Shown here piece after piece: positions 46,409 through 57,278 of a stretch of DNA of 64,000 bases. The position numbers and the translations under genes are program-made. The stretch's first letter is position 1. Each line of letters opens with the position of its first letter. Source of the stretch: Symbiodinium sp. CCMP2592 (lineage: Eukaryota; Sar; Dinophyceae; Suessiales; Symbiodiniaceae); contig CAJNDT010006014.1 in assembly GCA_905221615.1 (NCBI GenBank), positions 62,001-126,000 of the forward strand, given 5' to 3'. The notes under the pieces are model-generated. The model did no database searches. It was not told the DNA's origin and was given only the letters and a program-made list of their open reading frames with translations.

Positions 46409-48232
46409 CTAATCCAGCAAGTCGATGATGGCGCTACTCGCTTCTGGTGCGGGGCAGTTCAGTCTTTGCCGCTTCTCGGCTCGGCTCACATCGCGATGTG
46501 GCAGGCGTGTTAGGGAGCTCGAGGACCCACCAGCCAGCAGCATCTCAACAGCCCGTGATACATCGCCGCACTGCACCAGAGCCTGCTGGGCACGATCCTC
46601 TGCGAAACCCATCGAAACCAGCGTCGCCACGGCATCAGACCGCTCCGTGTTCACTGTGGGAGTCTGGTTCCCCCCTGCCTCCGCGTCCCCGTCGCTGTCC
46701 GTCAGCTCGATGCCCTCTATTTGGGCCTGAGGCTGCGCCGCAGACGCAGTGGGGGCAGAAGCCCCGAAGCTGAGGCGGCGCTGCGCGCCCAGTGCTTCGC
46801 CGAAGCCAACCTGCAAGTTCAGGATGTGCAGAACGAAGGGCTCCTCGGCAGGAACCAGTTTGCGGAAGAGGGCGAAGGCTCGATCTGCAATCTGACCCTG
46901 CAGACGCTCATCGTCGCCCTTCTCTCCGGGCTGTCGTGCAATTTGGAAGCTGCCCAGCTGCATCTGCTTCCGACCCCTACGTGCGCCACCCCCCTCCGAA
47001 CTGGGGGCATGCATCAAGCTTAATGAGAAGGTGGGGATTGGACGATATCCATACATGCGCTCGTCACTGCGGATCTTGGTGATCAACTTCTGTGCAAGGG
47101 CCAGGAGGTTTTCTCTAACCTGCGCATCTGTGCGAACAGGCCCCTGCCAGAAGGAATCCTGCACCGAGCAGGTCTTTGGTGCACCAGAGGCTTTCACTGG
47201 TGATGCATCGATGCCCCAGCAGAGCGCTTTCATGGTCCGCAATGTCCCGGCATCGAACTCCGTAAGCAGCCTCCCGTACTCCTCGCCCTCGGGCACCACA
47301 GCAGATAGCACCTCTCCTGTCGTGCGAACACCCAGCTCGTGCAGCTTTTGGGTTGAGGCGAAGCCAATACCAGGGACCTTCTGCACGGCCAAATCATCTG
47401 GCAGAAGATGTCCCAAACGATCGGCCGTTGGCAGAAACAGTGTCTGCTGGCTGGGCTTCTTCCAGGAAGACACCATCTTTGCAAGCTGTTTGGACACGCT
47501 GATGCCGGCAGAGGATGTGAGCCCAATCTCGGAAAGCATGGCCTCGCGGATCTCTCGGCAAATGTCCGAAGCAAGGGCCAGGCGAGCCCAGCAGCGATGA
47601 GCGTCATCCAAGTCCTTCCAGTCCGCCTGCCGAACCTCCCGCACTTCGCTGCTACCGCTACCGCTGCTACCGCTGCTACCGCTCTCCAGCTCTTTGGGGT
47701 ACTCATGACCCGTGGAGCAGAGGCGTAGGCAAGTTTCGGGATCCTCCAGAGCTTTCAAGCGCTCGGCGACGAGCTCCGTGACGTCCACGAAGACTTCGTC
47801 CAGGCCCAGCTTCTCCACTTTCGAGCTCCAGCGTGCTGCAACATCGAAGGCCCGCTGCGACAGCTCCCCGTAGAAGGTTAGGTCCTCACCGTTGCAGATG
47901 GTGATCTCGGGGCACTTCTCTCGGACCACCTGCAAGGAGTCACCCTTCTTGATGCCACAGGCCCTCGCTGCATAGTTGGACGTGATGACCAGCATCTTCT
48001 GCTGCACGCCCACGGGCCTCCCTTTCAGATGCGGGTGTCGGATCTCCTCGCACTGAGCGTAAAAGCAGTCCATGTCGATGGCCAGGATGCAGCTGCTCGC
48101 GGCGAGCAGCTCCGGCGACGAGGCGGCCGCCCGTGCTGTGGAGGGCTCCGAAAGCTTCCCCTCGCCGCAGGCCTCTGGGATCATCTGCGAGGTGAGGATA
48201 TTGCGCCATCTCCGCTCCGTCTCCACCGCCAT
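46409..48232 (-). CDS. POLI: DNA polymerase iota (Y-family translesion polymerase) with UBA domain
   Basis: An intact, intronless frame of 607 residues from ATG 48232. Residues 50-60 read LAIDMDCFYAQ (catalytic D53 and D55); GVQQK (75-79) is the finger signature of polymerase iota as opposed to eta or kappa; SNYAARACGIKKGD (85-98) and NGEDLTFY (114-121) follow; LGLDEVFVD (142-150) carries D145 and E146. A helix-hairpin-helix region with VQKVPGIG lies at 283-290 and the little-finger domain at about 358-475. A UBA domain follows at about 531-568 (VATLVSMGFAEDRAQQALVQ), where animal POLI has UBM motifs. The tail ends AIIDLLD, like a SUMO-interacting motif. The enzyme inserts bases opposite damaged templates, recruited by ubiquitylated PCNA. 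The start follows a TAG by five bases, a possible trans-splice site. Family assignment is secure; iota is very likely. Confidence 0.93.
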   Translation of the reverse strand: MAVETERRWRNILTSQMIPEACGEGKLSEPSTARAAASSPELLAASSCILAIDMDCFYAQCEEIRHPHLKGRPVGVQQKMLVITSNYAARACGIKKGDSLQVVREKCPEITICNGEDLTFYGELSQRAFDVAARWSSKVEKLGLDEVFVDVTELVAERLKALEDPETCLRLCSTGHEYPKELESGSSGSSGSGSSEVREVRQADWKDLDDAHRCWARLALASDICREIREAMLSEIGLTSSAGISVSKQLAKMVSSWKKPSQQTLFLPTADRLGHLLPDDLAVQKVPGIGFASTQKLHELGVRTTGEVLSAVVPEGEEYGRLLTEFDAGTLRTMKALCWGIDASPVKASGAPKTCSVQDSFWQGPVRTDAQVRENLLALAQKLITKIRSDERMYGYRPIPTFSLSLMHAPSSEGGGARRGRKQMQLGSFQIARQPGEKGDDERLQGQIADRAFALFRKLVPAEEPFVLHILNLQVGFGEALGAQRRLSFGASAPTASAAQPQAQIEGIELTDSDGDAEAGGNQTPTVNTERSDAVATLVSMGFAEDRAQQALVQCGDVSRAVEMLLAGGSSSSLTRLPHRDVSRAEKRQRLNCPAPEASSAIIDLLD

Positions 48233-48880
48233 GGGTGCTAGGTCCCCGATTCAAGGCAAGCAAACCAAAGTACCATATTTATTTATCCATGGCGAAGGCG
48301 CTATTTTCCAGGCCGCTGCGAAAAAATGGCAGCCTACGGCCTCCTGACAGGCTTCTTCCTGAACAAAGACGACGGCCTTCCTGAATCTGAGAAGCTACAT
48401 GACATGAGCTCTCGAAGCAGCTGTGAGCCAGGGGAGCCGGAGAGAGCTGCATACTGCAGTCTGAACCTCTCCATGAAAACCATCCCCGATGCCGATGACA
48501 GTGTACCATGTCGTCTCCCTTGAACCACCCTGGAATCGGGAGTCCTGTGTCCATGTTATCGGTTATTTGCTTTCAGCCTTGGGGGACTCTTTTTCCACCG
48601 TAAGGACCTCCGAACTTTGAACCTCAATCCCCAACCCGACACCAAAACAGCTCAAAGAAACCGATCCTCCAGCAACGACTGCTGTTCCTCGTCCTGTCGG
48701 AGTCTTTCAATTCCAGGAGGTTGCTTCTCGGCTTATTCGGACTATCACGGAATTAGCCGCGGCGGACGCTCACGGAACGCGTGGTATCTCCGAAAGATCC
48801 GCGAGCTCGCACGGAAGGCCCTGTCCTCGCCGTCCTCCCCGACAATACTCCTGATTCGGGGACGGATGCGGCTGAAAGCG
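48233..48880. other. Spacer between polymerase iota and p44 genes, 5' part
   Basis: Both strands have coding-like frames at 48740-48880, next to the family C element. No gene can be settled. Confidence 0.3.
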
Positions 48881-48987
48881 ATAGGGGAGTTTCCGAAAAT
48901 CGGGGCACCTTATTTGGGGGTCCTTACAATAAGCATCCTAGTATTTAGGGTACTATATTCGGGTCCCCCATTTTCGGAAACTCCTAT
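48881..48987. mobile_element. Family C inverted-repeat element, copy 2
   Basis: ATAGGGGAGTTTCCGAAAAT at the left is matched, inverted, by ATTTTCGGAAACTCCTAT at the right. The inside, read on the minus strand, gives GGGACCCGAATATAGTACCC, matching the copies at 34238 and 59751. Confidence 0.8.
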
Positions 48988-50049
48988 AGGGGTCCAGGTT
49001 GGATGATAAGTCGACGCCGCCGCCGATGCCAATACCCGCAGGTGTGCTGGTCAGAAATCAGAAACGCGAGAAGAGGCCCACAAGCTAAAGCATCTCCCAA
49101 ACCATCCTGGCAGTCTCTATTGCAGGTGCTCGTGCCTTACACCTTCAGCCTCCAGACCTGGGGACTCTCAGCGTCTCCCTCCAAACCACCCACTTCCATC
49201 AGGTGACGGTTTGAAGCTGAAGGCCCTATAAGCCCTTTTTTTGAGTCACGGGCTGGGGCCGGACGTCTGGGCCCTAAGCCCTCTCCTCCGAAACCCTAAA
49301 CCGTACTGAGAAGGTGAAGGCCCAAGTTTCGTGGCGTGGGAGAGACACGCCAGCACTGGCTCCTGTATTGCGCGCCAGCATGTGTTGTTGTCGCGACCTG
49401 CTGGCGGCCCTCGGCACACACTACGTGGGAACAGGCTCTAGAGTCTAGAGAAGGACTCTGTCACCACTCGGCAAAGCCAAATGCACTATGCGGGATGGGA
49501 TGCCTGAAGACCGTCTGGCGTCCCTCACGCCATCGCTGCCTTTCTCGAAATCTTCGCAGGATCTGGGGCCAAGGCTCTGGGCGGCCCCTCGACGTCACCC
49601 TGGCAGGGCCAAGCATGGAACAGCATTCGATCTCTCGATACAAAGAACCCCAACTCACACGAACCTATGATGAATCAGTATGCTGTATACAAGTAACTTG
49701 AACCTCGAAGTAAAGCCAGGAATTCTCGTGGCAGCTTTCATGTAGCATGTTCTGAGTTCTGAACCTCATCCTCACTCTTTGGCTGGGGAAGGCCGACCAT
49801 TCGCCGACCTGCCTTTGAGGATTTCATGTTCCGGCTTTGAGCCTTGTGGGGCCTTAGGGCTCATTGCGGGCTTCAGGGTCTCGACTCTCTCACACATGGC
49901 AGGACAAGCTATCCATCTAGCCACTGCAACTAAGTGCCGTTGTCAAACCCACGGCAGCAACCAGCACCAAACCGCAGACCGAGCCACCTCACATGCTGCA
50001 TCCCACAGTACGTTCCAACTGGCGCAGAAACCACTTGGCTTTTTCTCTG
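48988..50049. other. 3' flank of the p44 gene, no recognised gene
   Basis: A plus-strand frame from ATG 49488 (60 codons) is polar and lacks a domain. CCCTAAACCG telomere-like words lie near 49290. Confidence 0.35.
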
Positions 50050-51258
50050 CTACTCCCGGCTAAGTCTCGCTGCGCCGCCATGGGCAAGACAGCTTGGGCA
50101 TTGCCGAAGCGTGGTGTGCATAAAGTCATCACAGGCCTGGCAAAAGCTGGCTTTGCAACTGGGACACTGGCGCCCTGACGAGTGGATAGGCAGAAGGCAA
50201 GCTCCGCAGGAAGTTGCCGGCAGACCTTCGGAAAAGGCCGGCAGCGGTACCACACTCCTGAAGGCCCTCGCAAGCACACTGGCCGACACCAGAGGAAGGT
50301 CGCAGATTTTGCAGCGGCTGGGCAGGCCGCAGCTCCGAGCAGAACATCGAGGGCAAACATACAAAGTTCCGTGCACTTCGAGGTGGCAAGTACAGGTTTC
50401 TGGCTGCTTTTTTGCCTCCGGCCGCAACATCTTTGGGAAACCCATGCGAACGAGCTTCGGTGCCAACTGTCCGGCGGTGCAGGCGGGCGCAGAGAGGTGG
50501 GAGCTGAGGAGGTCCTCGAAGTGCTTCGTGTTCATTGCGACATCAAAGCGCCCAAAGGTATCGACGCAGACCCGCTTCAGCATGTAGATCTCCGGGCTGA
50601 GGGAAACGACCGAAACCTGGACTTTGCGTTCTCGCAGCGTTCGCCCCACGTCCTCCATACTCAAATCCTGCAGGTTGCAGGTGGAGACCGATGTGAAAAG
50701 CATTAAGAGCTCGCGCGAGCCATGGGGTGGTGCCCCGCCCAGCCCTTCTGCAGCGCGCTGCAGCGCTGCAACGGCCGCTGTGCGGCCGGAAGGACCCTCT
50801 TGTGCCGCCGTTGCCAGGCAGCTTCGCAGCGTGGCCGGCGCCGTACCCAGAGGTGCGAGGGCCTGGCATTTGCCATCACGGAGGACTAGCAGCCCAATCT
50901 CGGATAGCGGATTCTCTGCAAGGAACCGCGCCGAAAAGCGGGTTGCAGCTTGGCAAAGGAAATCCAAACGTCGTGGCCGGATGTCGGTACGTGCAGCCGT
51001 GGCCGTCATGTCTACGGCCAAGTACACATAGCGGATGACGCCACGGCGCAAAGCAGTCTCTTCGGCCTCAGAAACTGGCGCTGCCATCTTTGGGGCTGCC
51101 GGCCTTGCCGCCGGCGGCGGGGCTCTTCCGATGGCCCCATCCTCCAGCAGTGACTCCCACCGCCATCGTGCCTCCAACGAACGAGCGGCACGGTTCTGCG
51201 CCCGATCCTCGTCGATGCCACCCTCCTCCTCTGCGATGTCGTCCACGGCAGTGTCCAT
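50050..51258 (-). CDS. SSL1: TFIIH core subunit p44 (SSL1/GTF2H2)
   Basis: An intronless frame. The first ATG is at 51258 (MDTAVDDIAEEEGG); the frame is open further upstream but only from a GTG. The product has 402 residues, close to human GTF2H2 (395). Order: acidic N-terminus and a WRWE segment; a von Willebrand A-like domain with RYVYLAVDMTATAA (about 76-89), NPLSEIGLLVLRDG and GSRELLMLFTS; a zinc-binding region with C289, C291, C302, C305, C310, C316 and C319; and a C-terminal RING-like finger with C351, C354, C365, C368, C373, C376, H381, C387 and C390. p44 holds and stimulates the XPD helicase in TFIIH, needed for transcription start and nucleotide excision repair. CACTAG about 55 bases upstream may be a trans-splice site. 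Confidence 0.95.
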   Translation of the reverse strand: MDTAVDDIAEEEGGIDEDRAQNRAARSLEARWRWESLLEDGAIGRAPPPAARPAAPKMAAPVSEAEETALRRGVIRYVYLAVDMTATAARTDIRPRRLDFLCQAATRFSARFLAENPLSEIGLLVLRDGKCQALAPLGTAPATLRSCLATAAQEGPSGRTAAVAALQRAAEGLGGAPPHGSRELLMLFTSVSTCNLQDLSMEDVGRTLRERKVQVSVVSLSPEIYMLKRVCVDTFGRFDVAMNTKHFEDLLSSHLSAPACTAGQLAPKLVRMGFPKMLRPEAKKQPETCTCHLEVHGTLYVCPRCSARSCGLPSRCKICDLPLVSASVLARAFRSVVPLPAFSEGLPATSCGACLLPIHSSGRQCPSCKASFCQACDDFMHTTLRQCPSCLAHGGAARLSRE

Positions 51259-54200
51259 GGCAGGCGTGCCCAATTCGGCACGAGTCTGCGTCTGCGGGGC
51301 TTGGAGGCTAGTGTCGCGGCTTAAGGGTTGAGGGTTTGGCTCGCTGGATGCTGATAGTGGACCGGATTTGCTAGTCACAGCGGGACGACCTTCACTGACC
51401 AAGTGGCTTGCTTCCCGTACTTTCACTGCGAGGAAATGGCAGTAGTGTTGAGCTGGGGACGTCCGGGTTAGGGATTTTGGAAGAGCATGCAGAATGTGAA
51501 AGATACTAAAACCTTAAACCCTCGAGCCATATCTTGGTATTTCCACTGTCCAGTTTTTGGTTGAAGAGAGCTGTCCCATCCGTTCCGTGACCCTGCACTT
51601 TTTTGCCATATCCAATCACCAGACAAGCTGACACGCCCGTCCCAACTGCTGCAAAGCTACGACTGCCACGGCTGCCTGCGCCGAACAGCTCAATATGCGA
51701 AGCCCAAACAAAAAGCCCTCATCAAAGTGCCAGCCTGTCGAGATGTGTCCTAGACCCCCCCGAACCTCCACTCCTGACTCAGGCTGAGGCCAACGGACTC
51801 TTGAAGAAGGCCCAGCAAAACAATGCCAAAACCCCAGAGACCTGAGGGCGGTGCTGTTATCCAAAGAATACGCCTTCATTGATATTTGGCTCTCGGCATC
51901 TGTCTTTCAGGCTATTTGCAAAACCTGGCACTAGGCAGACTACTGGGAACAGAACAGTGATGCTCGATGAAGGTTGCAGAATCGTGCAGAAACCCTCGTA
52001 AGAAGCGATGCGAACACAACGTAGCCCTTTGAAACAGAAGCATCGACAACTCAACTGGTAGGGGTCGCGAATTTCGGCTGTCTTGGAGCCTTGTGGACCA
52101 TGAAAAACACATCCAAACTCACGATCACTCGTAAGAAACGGCGCAGCGAGATCCGACACGCTTGTCCTATCGCAAGGATTCCGAATTTTGAGCTTTGTCG
52201 GGCCATGAAAGAATCATCGAAGTGGACGATACCTCCGTTAGTATGGCGCGGACACCTCTTGCCTTTCTTTAGAGCAAGAGCGCGACACGCAGGATACCCG
52301 CAGAGGCCCACGAAATTCGAGCATCCCCAGAAACCCGAAGTGCCCTGTACATCGCAAACACCAAGGAATCCTGCACATGACATCAACGAAACTCCATTTG
52401 CATTGAAGCTCGAATTCCGGCTGCCACACCCAAAAACATTTCCCCAAGCACCGGCGCGATTTTCAGGTCCAAAGCCAAAATCCTCGCCGCGCCTAGGCAA
52501 AATGACTTTCTGCGCATGTCATCCCATGACTTCCTGAAGACGGAAGTTGCGCGCCTGTGAAGGGTGGCAAACTCCAAAAACCGTCCAACGACTAACGTGC
52601 TCTATTTTTTACGATGGGTCCTGATCGACGCCAAAACACTACAGCAACGGCGCCACAGTACCAGTCACCTCACCTCCACGACACATCGCTCTTCACGAGG
52701 GATCGTGATACAAACGCATAATCCCTCGGAAAACACGTCGTGCAAGCCACTTTTTGGACACCCTAAATGCCTCAAACCTCGCTGCCACCGGTGCTTTTAT
52801 CCGCGCGCAAATTTCCCCGATCAGCCTGCCCCCGCTTTAATTTTATATATAAGATATAAACAGAACGCGCTTAACTAATATAGAATTAAACAAATTTATG
52901 TAAAACATGGACGAATCTATACTAACCGACGGGAACCTCCAATGAGGAACCCTTCGCCGATGTTTTCTGTTTTCTGTACTGTAATAGATACATGCTTAGT
53001 TTAGACAACACTAAATACGGATACTTGGCTTGGGCTGTCTCTGCGAGAAGCTTGGGCCCGAGCCTGGCTGCAGAGGGACAGGAGCGGGTAGATGACCGGC
53101 CTGGTGTTCGGGCTTATGGGTTAGGATTTTTTTGTTGAGCTCCTTTTTATGTCTGCCCAACTGGTCGAGCTAGCTGGGTTAGGAATTTAGGGTTTAGGAT
53201 TTATGCTCAAGCCTTGGATGGGTTTATCAGAGTTTGGGGTTCAGGGTTGAGGGTTTCGCACTTCGCCTTTGAGGGTAAGGCCAGTTTAGGTTTGATGAGT
53301 CTTCCGTTGATGCCTGCGGTTCGGTGCGAAGAGCCATCACCATAGAGATCTCGACACAACTTTTGCTTGTTCCTTGGTTCGCAGCAGTCGCCTGTCTTCA
53401 TGCCAAGCCTGAACGAAGTTCGAGGGCATAGGAATTGAAGTCAAGGTCTTGGATGGTTACTGAAACCCTCTCACTTGACAACATGTGGCAACCCTTTCGG
53501 CACATATGCGCTATGGCCGCAGCCCCACAAAGCTCCAGAACAAGAGGCTCGTGCAAGCGTCTAGGCCTGGCTGCCAACCCCCTTGACCGACCCTACTCAA
53601 GAAGAGCTCAAACCACCCGGCAACGAACAGATTAGTTATCAGAGGGCTGAAGCAATCTCCACCGGACATGACGAAGAGTCAAAGTGGAATTGGGGCTGCG
53701 GCTGTACCCTGTACTCGTATTTTGTGAAATCCTCCAAGGTTATGACCTCCGGAGCAGCATGCAGTTGTGCAACGCGTCTTCTTCTGCTTTCCTTGCTCTT
53801 CTGGCAGCCCATGTTGAGGATGGTAGGCTCAGACTATGGTATTGAAGTTCAGGGTTGTTCCGTGGCACGCGTTTCGGTGGTTTGCATCGAAACACGCGAA
53901 TTCTATGTTTAGGTCATTTATCACGGCCGTGCTATCGCACTCCCCTAACGAGATCCTTCACTCGGGCACATTGGAAGTCTTGGAAAATGGGAGCGTAGAT
54001 GCTTAAGTAGGGCCCCTTAACCTGGTACCCTTGTTTTCCCAAACTCCCGTTCCCATGCTTGCAGTGAGAAGGTGATTCGGGTCTGCTCGTTGAAGGTCTC
54101 AGGGGTTCAGGCCCGTCTCCAATTCCTAAGCCAAGACAGCCAGAGGCTCCAGCAATGTGGGCCACGCTTCTTCGTGACATAGGGGCCTCCAACGGCAAGG

Positions 54201-56595
54201 CTCTGATTCTTGTCGCCATATCAAGGGTTCAGCGTTTAGAGCAAGGGTGCAATGGTTTAGGGCCAGGGTCGAGATAGTCCAGTCTAGAATTTGGGGCTAG
54301 CACCCACCTCCTACCATCTGCAAGCCTTCCCCTACAGGAAGGTACGTCCGCGTAGCATGAAGATGTCATTCTGCAAGCGACGGCCTTGCTTGCCAGGCCT
54401 GTATTGTTTACGTTGTGTTGCATAGCAGGTTAAGAGCTACGCCCAAAGTGGGATGCAAGGATTAAGTTGGGCCGTTATGCAGGCACAGCGTCGCTCTACG
54501 CTGTCTACACTCTACACTGTTGGGATTTACATTGAGGCCTTTCGGGCTCGGGACAACAGTTGGCACTCGCACACTCAAGCAAGACTCCTGCGGGCTCACC
54601 GCACGGACGACAAGGAGCTCACTTGGGAAAGTTCGGCCCTCTCACCGAAATATACGCGCAAACGCGACAACTCTGCCTTCACCCAGTCGCCGTGTTCGTG
54701 GAGAAACGCCTGTTCTGGAACCGAGGCGTTCTCCACGGGCAGAGACGATGCACCATATGTGTACCTCCGAGACAGTGCTCCAGCACTGCTCAGCACAGCT
54801 CGGAGATGCTTGCAAGCTGCAACAAAATACGGAGATCTCACTCTCACTTGATTTTTCCTCTGCATGGCTGGAAGCCGAAGCTCCCGAGAGCTTGCACAGG
54901 GCATGCTCTCACGTCGCCAGGATGCCTTAAAGCAGTTGAGCCTGCATGTGGCTTTGCAAGGCTACAGCTGAACCTGTTCTGACAATCTCTCTGACAGTAA
55001 TTCCTTGTCAGAAAAATCCAACCCTTCTTCGCAACTACGATCAAATACCCGAATCACTTGGACATACCTGGACCAATCACCGCTGCTCACTCCAAACCGT
55101 GCCGTGAAAAGCTGTTTATCTAGCCCTGCTTTGTTTCTTGTGAAGCCTGATTTCCCAACCCGCCTGATCCAACCGCTCAGGCCACACTGCATCTCCCCGT
55201 CTTTTGTTTGGAGCTAGAAGTATCACTTTTACACAGCTCGTCACGAGAGATTGTCAGAAGCTCATTTTCGCTGGCTGGTGAACATGGCCGCCTGAAGGCG
55301 AGCCGACGCCCTCTTCACAGCCTGCAAGAAGACGCAACAAGAGGATTGGCGAGGTCGGGCTTGAGGCTGGTGTGCTTCGGGGTGGCGAGAGTCCGCAAAG
55401 CGTCAAGTCTCCGAGATGTCTTAACATGAACGGGAAGCATTTAAGCAGAACCTATCTCCGTCTATCGAAAAGAACACTATCTTGCCGTGTAATCCTGCTG
55501 AGCATGCTCCAACTTGCTGTGACAGCAGTTGCTATGACGGCAATCTTTGGTCCGCCTTCATATACGATCCAGTTCTACTGATTTGTTGTTGCAACCGCAA
55601 AGGTATCAGTGCGAAAGCAGGCAGGCAGGCAAGCAAGTAGAAGGCAGGACAGGGTGAGGAGCATTATCGCCCTTAAGCTGTATTAAGCTGTCACAGCCCG
55701 AAACCTTCAAAATGCCCAAAAACAACTGCTCCCTTCCCTCCCCTAAACCGTAAACCCCAGTTGAACCCCGACGCAAACTTTAAACCTCAAATCCCCCTCG
55801 GCCTGCGAAGCCTCCAGCTTCTCGGTCTTCGACTCGGCGACCTCCATGGCTTTGGTGGCCTCAGCAACAGAGCGTAGGGGTCAGGGCTTCTCCGGTGATT
55901 CTGGGCATTCCGGCAGGGCTGGACCAGGTCGCACTGCGTGGAGGCGTGGAACACACTCCAGAACTTTTCAAGTTTTCAATGTTCACGAGGATGGACGAAA
56001 ACGTAGGGCTTCTGTCTTTTTGGCTGAGGGCTCAAGGATCAGGGTTTGCGAGCCCCTGGTACTCATCAGCTTGCGGGCAGGGCCCTTCATTGAGTCGGGG
56101 CTTTGGGCGCTTATTGTTCTACTTCTTGTCTTTTTGTCCGCATAGTGATGCTCAAAGAAACATGCTCTGCGGTGCATGGACTACCGCAGACATGCGCCAG
56201 AGAACTCTGCAGAGGCAATGATCTGTGAGCATCAGCACATGGACAAAAGAAGGTGGAACATTAAACTCCCAAAGCCCCGACTCCGAGAAAGGCCCTACCC
56301 GCACAGTATTAGCATCACGAAAGCCAAACAAAAGCAACACAACCTCTCAAGGAACCCCCACATGAACACCCAATAAAAGCCTCATGAAACCCTAAGAGCA
56401 ACTCCACATGGAAGAGTTGACTCGTCTCGACCCCATAAGCCAAGAACTCCTAAACTCTTCAGCCCAAGCCAACATCGGCAAATATGGATCATCTCATTGG
56501 AAGGGTCTTGACAGTTAGAGTCGGTTTTGGAATACGACACGTTATACCTATAGAGGAACAAAAGTATGAGGGAAAGCTACAATGTTGGCGATTGT
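51259..56595. other. Long stretch without a recognised gene
   Basis: Open frames exist on both strands (for example plus 52091-52537 and minus 52500-52051, about 148 codons each; plus 53583-53912) but no domain or consistent splice chain was found. TTTAGGG-like words lie at 53160-53250 and 55740-55760. An AT-rich segment lies at 52840-52960. Confidence 0.3.
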
Positions 56596-57278
56596 TCAAA
56601 GGCGTCGGAGGCCAGCGATCCTGGGCCGCGTTCTAAACCTTGACCCCAACAATCCAAAACGGGCCTCTTCCAGCTCCTCCTTCGCCTGGTCCACGCTGAT
56701 GTCATCACCCGACTCCCAATCGTTCACGAGAATGGACAATGTGTTGGCCTCAAAGTTCGAGGGATCCCCAAAATACCCGCTGGTGAACTCCAAGCAATGT
56801 ACATTGAATGTTGTACAATGCTTTGGTCACCTGCGCAGCCCGAATTGTGTTGGGCTCCATCTTTGGGCAATGTCTTTGTGGTGTGGTTTGCCCAGTGCTT
56901 GATTCCAATATTGTTAGAACCTGGTTAACCAAAGGCCCTTCCCGCGATATCAAGGCCGTCAAGGTTCACAAGTCCCTCTAAACCCCCGGAAGCTGATTAA
57001 GAGGCTGACACACCAAGCTACATTCCTCAAGCCCCGTCATGGAAGAGCACGGGCATTTTGGCACTAAACTGCAACCCTTGGAGAAGCCCCTAAACCATAA
57101 GCCCGAGAGCCGAAACCACCACAACATGCCCTCGTGATGCCATGCATAAACTGTCCCGAAAGCCTCGACGGTCGCAAAGCCTCCCATGACAACGAGGGGC
57201 TTCCACTCGCCGTCCTCTGTGTGAGGGCTTCTTGACTTCTTGCACAGGTCTTCGTCAACATTGGTGGGCTGGTCTGTG
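56596..57278 (-). CDS. Unrecognised multi-exon gene (candidate)
   Basis: Coding-like minus-strand pieces: about 57278-57104, after CTCATTCAG (contains VDEDLCKKSRSPHTEDGEW and VVMGGFATVEAFGTVYAWHH); about 56980-56935 (GLVNLDGLDIAGRAF); about 56860-56831 (MEPNTIRAAQ, then CAG|GTGACC); and 56835-56596 (CLEFTSGYFGDPSNFEANTL, then VNDWESGDDISVDQAKEELE). The acidic, well-formed sequence argues for real exons. The exact joins are not solved, and the protein is not recognised. Confidence 0.33.

Noticed and set aside
50129..51331. Plus-strand frames over the p44 gene
   Set aside because: Shadows of the minus-strand coding sequence, whose domain match is decisive.
51228..51426. Upstream extension of p44 to the GTG at 51426
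   Set aside because: GTG is not a usual eukaryotic start, the extra 56 residues do not match the family, and the length from ATG 51258 fits p44.
52051..52537. Overlapping 148-149 codon frames on opposite strands
   Set aside because: No domain, no start context and mutual overlap; most likely chance in low-stop sequence.
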